A DNA stretch of 64,000 nt from Paenibacillus_E allorhizoplanae (GTDB lineage: Bacteria > Bacillota > Bacilli > Paenibacillales > NBRC-103111). Below are positions 61,474 through 64,000 of the stretch, in pieces (position 1 is the first letter of the stretch; each line of letters starts with the position of its first letter). Below the pieces are notes generated by a model. That model was given only the letters and a program-made list of their open reading frames with translations, had not been told where the DNA came from and did not search any database. The stretch spans positions 1-64,000 of the forward strand of contig NZ_CAKMMW010000016.1 of assembly GCF_927798215.1 (NCBI RefSeq), in the 5' to 3' direction. The translations under genes and the position numbers were made by a program.

Positions 61474-62430
61474 TCATTCCTCCAATTGATCTAGTAGTTG
61501 TTGCTTCATCCCTACACTTTCTGCCGCTATGATCAAGGTACCCATTAGCGGTGAATAAACCGGCTTGGTGATCTTATACGCAGGAAATCTCTTATGAATC
61601 GTTTGTTCAAAAGCTGGAATTATCCAAGCTTCAGAACTAAATACCCCTCCGGTTGGATAAATCTTACTCACACTCGAGATATTAGCTCTTTCTAAACTTT
61701 CTATGACCGAAACCGCTAGTTCACCGAGATCCACACCAGCCTTACGCAGGATATTCTGCGATATCGTATCTCCTTGTGTGGCCGCCTCGTTCACAATAAC
61801 TGCCAAATTGGCAATATCCTTACGTTTGATTTGATCTCCATGCAACATTGTTTTTAAATCCCAATAATTACTTCGCTCAAAATGGTCTAATAATTGTTGG
61901 TACAATACCGTAAACGCTCCTCTATGTTCCTGGCAGCGTATACTTGCTTGTAGAGCATCAAGCCCAATTCTGTAAGCGCTTCCTTCATCGCCGAGAATAT
62001 GTCCAAATCCACCAGCCGTATAATCGATTGCGTTGTGAGCGTAATAAGCAATACTACCTCCTCCTGCTATGACGAGAATGCCATCATTTTCTCCAGCAGA
62101 AGCACCGTTTATATTCGCTATTACATCGCCTACAATAATAAATGAACGAACCTCCATACAAGCAGAAACCCAACTTTTGATCAGCTCCGTATGTTCTTCA
62201 CGCAAACCGCTAATGCTTATGACAGCAACGTCTATGCGAACGATACGGATCAATTTATTTTGTAAGGTATGAATAGAGTCTTGTATTCCTTTTCTAGCCA
62301 CTTCTTGTCCCTCTGTTGTTATCATGTGGTCGATGGGGAGACCCTTTTCAATTACAATTTCTCCAGTACCCAGATCATAAAAGCAGACTTTTGTTGAGGT
62401 TTGCCCTCCATCTATACCAAGAAACATCAT
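61474..62430 (-). CDS. BadF/BadG-type N-acetyl amino-sugar kinase
   Basis: A 318-residue member of the ASKHA kinase superfamily: phosphate-1 loop FLGIDGGQTSTKVCFYDLG, adenosine/phosphate-2 loop GILVIAGGGSIAYY, and HILGDEGSAYRIGLDALQ, which is typical of GlcNAc/MurNAc kinases. It would phosphorylate an N-acetyl amino sugar. With NanE beside it, N-acetylmannosamine is a good candidate. The start is the second Met (62430), with GGAG ten bases upstream. It follows nanE by 18 bases. Confidence 0.85.
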   Translation of the reverse strand: MMFLGIDGGQTSTKVCFYDLGTGEIVIEKGLPIDHMITTEGQEVARKGIQDSIHTLQNKLIRIVRIDVAVISISGLREEHTELIKSWVSACMEVRSFIIVGDVIANINGASAGENDGILVIAGGGSIAYYAHNAIDYTAGGFGHILGDEGSAYRIGLDALQASIRCQEHRGAFTVLYQQLLDHFERSNYWDLKTMLHGDQIKRKDIANLAVIVNEAATQGDTISQNILRKAGVDLGELAVSVIESLERANISSVSKIYPTGGVFSSEAWIIPAFEQTIHKRFPAYKITKPVYSPLMGTLIIAAESVGMKQQLLDQLEE

Positions 62431-62448
62431 CAATAATCATCTCCAACA

Positions 62449-63117
62449 TTATTGGATCGCGCGCACAAACCTAGCTGCTATTTCCCATGGCGCTGTTATT
62501 GCTGTTCCTATCACTACACAGTGAGCACCTTGATTCAAGGCTTCTTTCACTTCATGCGGCTGTGAGAAGCGCCCTTCTCCAACAATCGGAACTCGAACCG
62601 TACGTTTCAAAGTTTCAATTAACGCTAAATTAGGTCCGTCTGTCTTTTCTGTATATGAAGTATAACCAGACATGGTTGTACCTACAAGGTCTGCTCCAAA
62701 CCTTTCGGCACGAATAGCCTCCTCTTCATTAGAAATGTCTGCCATAACAGGTACCTTCAATTTGGTTTTAATCTCTTGAATCAGTCGCTCCAGTTCACTC
62801 ACATCGGGTCGACCTTGATTCGTTGCGTCAATCGCGATAATGTCAGAACCCGCTTCTACTAATGATCTAGCGCTTTCAAAATCAGGTGTAATAATTTTAA
62901 AGCCTCGCTTATCAGGCAGCTTATGAATGCCGATCATGGGCAGCTTAACCGTTTTTTTAATTTCACGTATATCTTCTGGGCTGTTTGCACGAATCCCTCC
63001 TGCCCCTGCCATTTGGGCACTTTCCGCCATAGCTCTCATATAATGAGGTCCATAAAACGGGGTATCAATCCATGCTTGACATGAAACGATTAGTCGACCT
63101 TTCAATTGTTCAATCAA
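62449..63117 (-). CDS. nanE: N-acetylmannosamine-6-phosphate 2-epimerase
   Basis: A 222-residue TIM-barrel protein with the NanE hallmarks: VSCQAWIDTPFYGPHYMRAMA near the N-terminus, GGIRANSPEDIREIKK, PMIGIHKLPDKR (catalytic Lys), ADISNEEEAIRAERFGAD and GEGRFSQPHEV. It converts ManNAc-6-phosphate to GlcNAc-6-phosphate. The start is a TTG at 63117, eight bases after GGAGG; the longer frame to 63132 includes that site. No nagA or nagB is visible here, so later steps must be encoded elsewhere. Confidence 0.92.
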   Translation of the reverse strand: MIEQLKGRLIVSCQAWIDTPFYGPHYMRAMAESAQMAGAGGIRANSPEDIREIKKTVKLPMIGIHKLPDKRGFKIITPDFESARSLVEAGSDIIAIDATNQGRPDVSELERLIQEIKTKLKVPVMADISNEEEAIRAERFGADLVGTTMSGYTSYTEKTDGPNLALIETLKRTVRVPIVGEGRFSQPHEVKEALNQGAHCVVIGTAITAPWEIAARFVRAIQ

Positions 63118-63135
63118 AGCGCTTCCCTCCAAGTA

Positions 63136-63978
63136 TCAATACAGTTTATCTAAAATGGATTCAGTCGTTTTCGAGGGCTCCAAGCTGTTGCCCCTTTCGG
63201 ACATGTATAAGGAAATGCTAATGGCAATCAATTCAATTAAGAATAAAATGGAAGCCTTACTTTTTAAATCATTCTCATGTACCGAAATTCCTTTGCCGAA
63301 ACAAACTAGGCGAATATCAGAAACTTCTGTTATTGGAGAACGGCCATGCCCCGTAATGCAAATGGTTAATGCGCCGCTGGATCTCGCCTTTTTCAACGCA
63401 AGAACAACGTCTTTCGTGCTTCCCATTTGGGATATGCCTATTGCCACATCATCACTAGTAAGATGAGCTGCACTAATCAATTGCAAGTGGACATCCATAT
63501 GGGCATCCACCGATAAGCCTAACCCTATCAACTTCATCTTAAGAAGTTCAGCAATAGGGCCTGATTCACCTAAACCATAAATAATGATTTTATGAGCCTG
63601 CATCATTTTTACGATTGCTTTCTGCAATTCCTCTAGGTCAATAATCTTTAAGGTTTCTTGAATATTGTTGATATTAATAAGAGCTAGCCTTTGTGGAAGA
63701 TTCATCTTGCCATCGGCGGCTTCATTTCGAGTACCACTATCCATATCCCTTGCCAGTTTAATTTTTAATTCCTGATAGCCTCTCAATCCAATTGACCTGC
63801 AAAAACGGGTAACCGTCGATTGTGCAACGCCAAGTTCATCTGCTACTTGAGTCACAGAGTAATACATCACTTTCTCTGGATATTGCATGACAAACTCACC
63901 AATTCTTTGTTCTGTAACAGACAAGTGCGCATATGAGCTGTTTAGCTTAGAATTAATAGTTTGCTCCAAATCTGGCAT
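63136..63978 (-). CDS. RpiR-family regulator with SIS domain
   Basis: A 280-residue regulator: N-terminal helix-turn-helix (about 15-75: LSVTEQRIGEFVMQYPEKVMYYSVTQVADELGVAQSTVTRFCRSIG) and a C-terminal SIS domain (about 120-240: IIYGLGESGPIAELLKMKL, GISQMGSTKDVVLALKKARSSG) that usually binds a phosphosugar. It is the first gene of the amino-sugar operon in this window, so it probably senses GlcNAc-6-P or ManNAc-6-P and controls the operon. The ATG at 63978 lies 18 bases after a GGAG; the start may be revised when upstream sequence is seen. Confidence 0.9.
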   Translation of the reverse strand: MPDLEQTINSKLNSSYAHLSVTEQRIGEFVMQYPEKVMYYSVTQVADELGVAQSTVTRFCRSIGLRGYQELKIKLARDMDSGTRNEAADGKMNLPQRLALININNIQETLKIIDLEELQKAIVKMMQAHKIIIYGLGESGPIAELLKMKLIGLGLSVDAHMDVHLQLISAAHLTSDDVAIGISQMGSTKDVVLALKKARSSGALTICITGHGRSPITEVSDIRLVCFGKGISVHENDLKSKASILFLIELIAISISLYMSERGNSLEPSKTTESILDKLY

Positions 63979-64000
63979 ATGGACATCTTGTAATTTCTCC

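Overview
The window looks like a chromosome segment of a Paenibacillus-type Firmicute (Paenibacillaceae). The signs are S-layer-homology (SLH) anchoring, YesM/YesN-type two-component pairs, MalFG- and LplBC-type sugar importers, bacillithiol-type FosB, many TTG/GTG starts with strong Shine-Dalgarno sites, and moderate G+C. No rRNA, tRNA or CRISPR array was recognised. The organism is inferred from gene families only.

Region 1 (1-14.8 kb) is a patchwork of small stress, resistance and orphan genes. It holds a SnoaL-tailed ECF sigma factor with a divergent pair of matching promoters, a DoxX gene, a GNAT gene and a partial copy of it, a TetR-controlled alcohol dehydrogenase/MFS/cupin operon with a perfect 22-bp palindromic operator, an APH-like kinase, FosB, several gene relics (DinB-like, IS3), a G+C-rich structured stretch that may be a group II intron remnant, and at least nine copies of a hairpin-plus-tail intergenic repeat absent from the rest of the window.

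Region 2 (14.8-50.5 kb) is a large fructan-utilisation locus, almost all on the minus strand. (a) An AraC-controlled importer operon (binding protein, two permeases, GH32) is followed by relics of a ROK sugar kinase and an IS21 element, then a signal-less GH91 enzyme. I read this as uptake and cleavage of a cyclic difructose (DFA III) or short inulin oligomers. (b) A ribose-type ABC importer is co-transcribed with a chemoreceptor. (c) A 2322-residue secreted, SLH-anchored GH32 carries eight tandem binding domains. (d) A second ribose-type binding protein sits in an operon with a YesN/YesM pair, suggesting three-component sensing. (e) A LacI-controlled LplBC-type importer operon carries a LamG-GH32 fusion with an altered active site, a PfkB fructokinase and a second cytoplasmic GH32. 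Together these would cut levan or inulin at the cell surface, import fructose and fructo-oligosaccharides, and finish hydrolysis and phosphorylation inside.

Region 3 (50.5-64 kb) holds a frameshifted mgtC, a permease relic, and an RpiR-controlled amino-sugar operon: regulator, NanE epimerase, BadF-type kinase, SIS protein, ABC importer and two large secreted paralogues with discoidin/CBM32-like domains. I infer uptake and use of an N-acetylmannosamine-type sugar released from an unknown glycan by the two secreted proteins.
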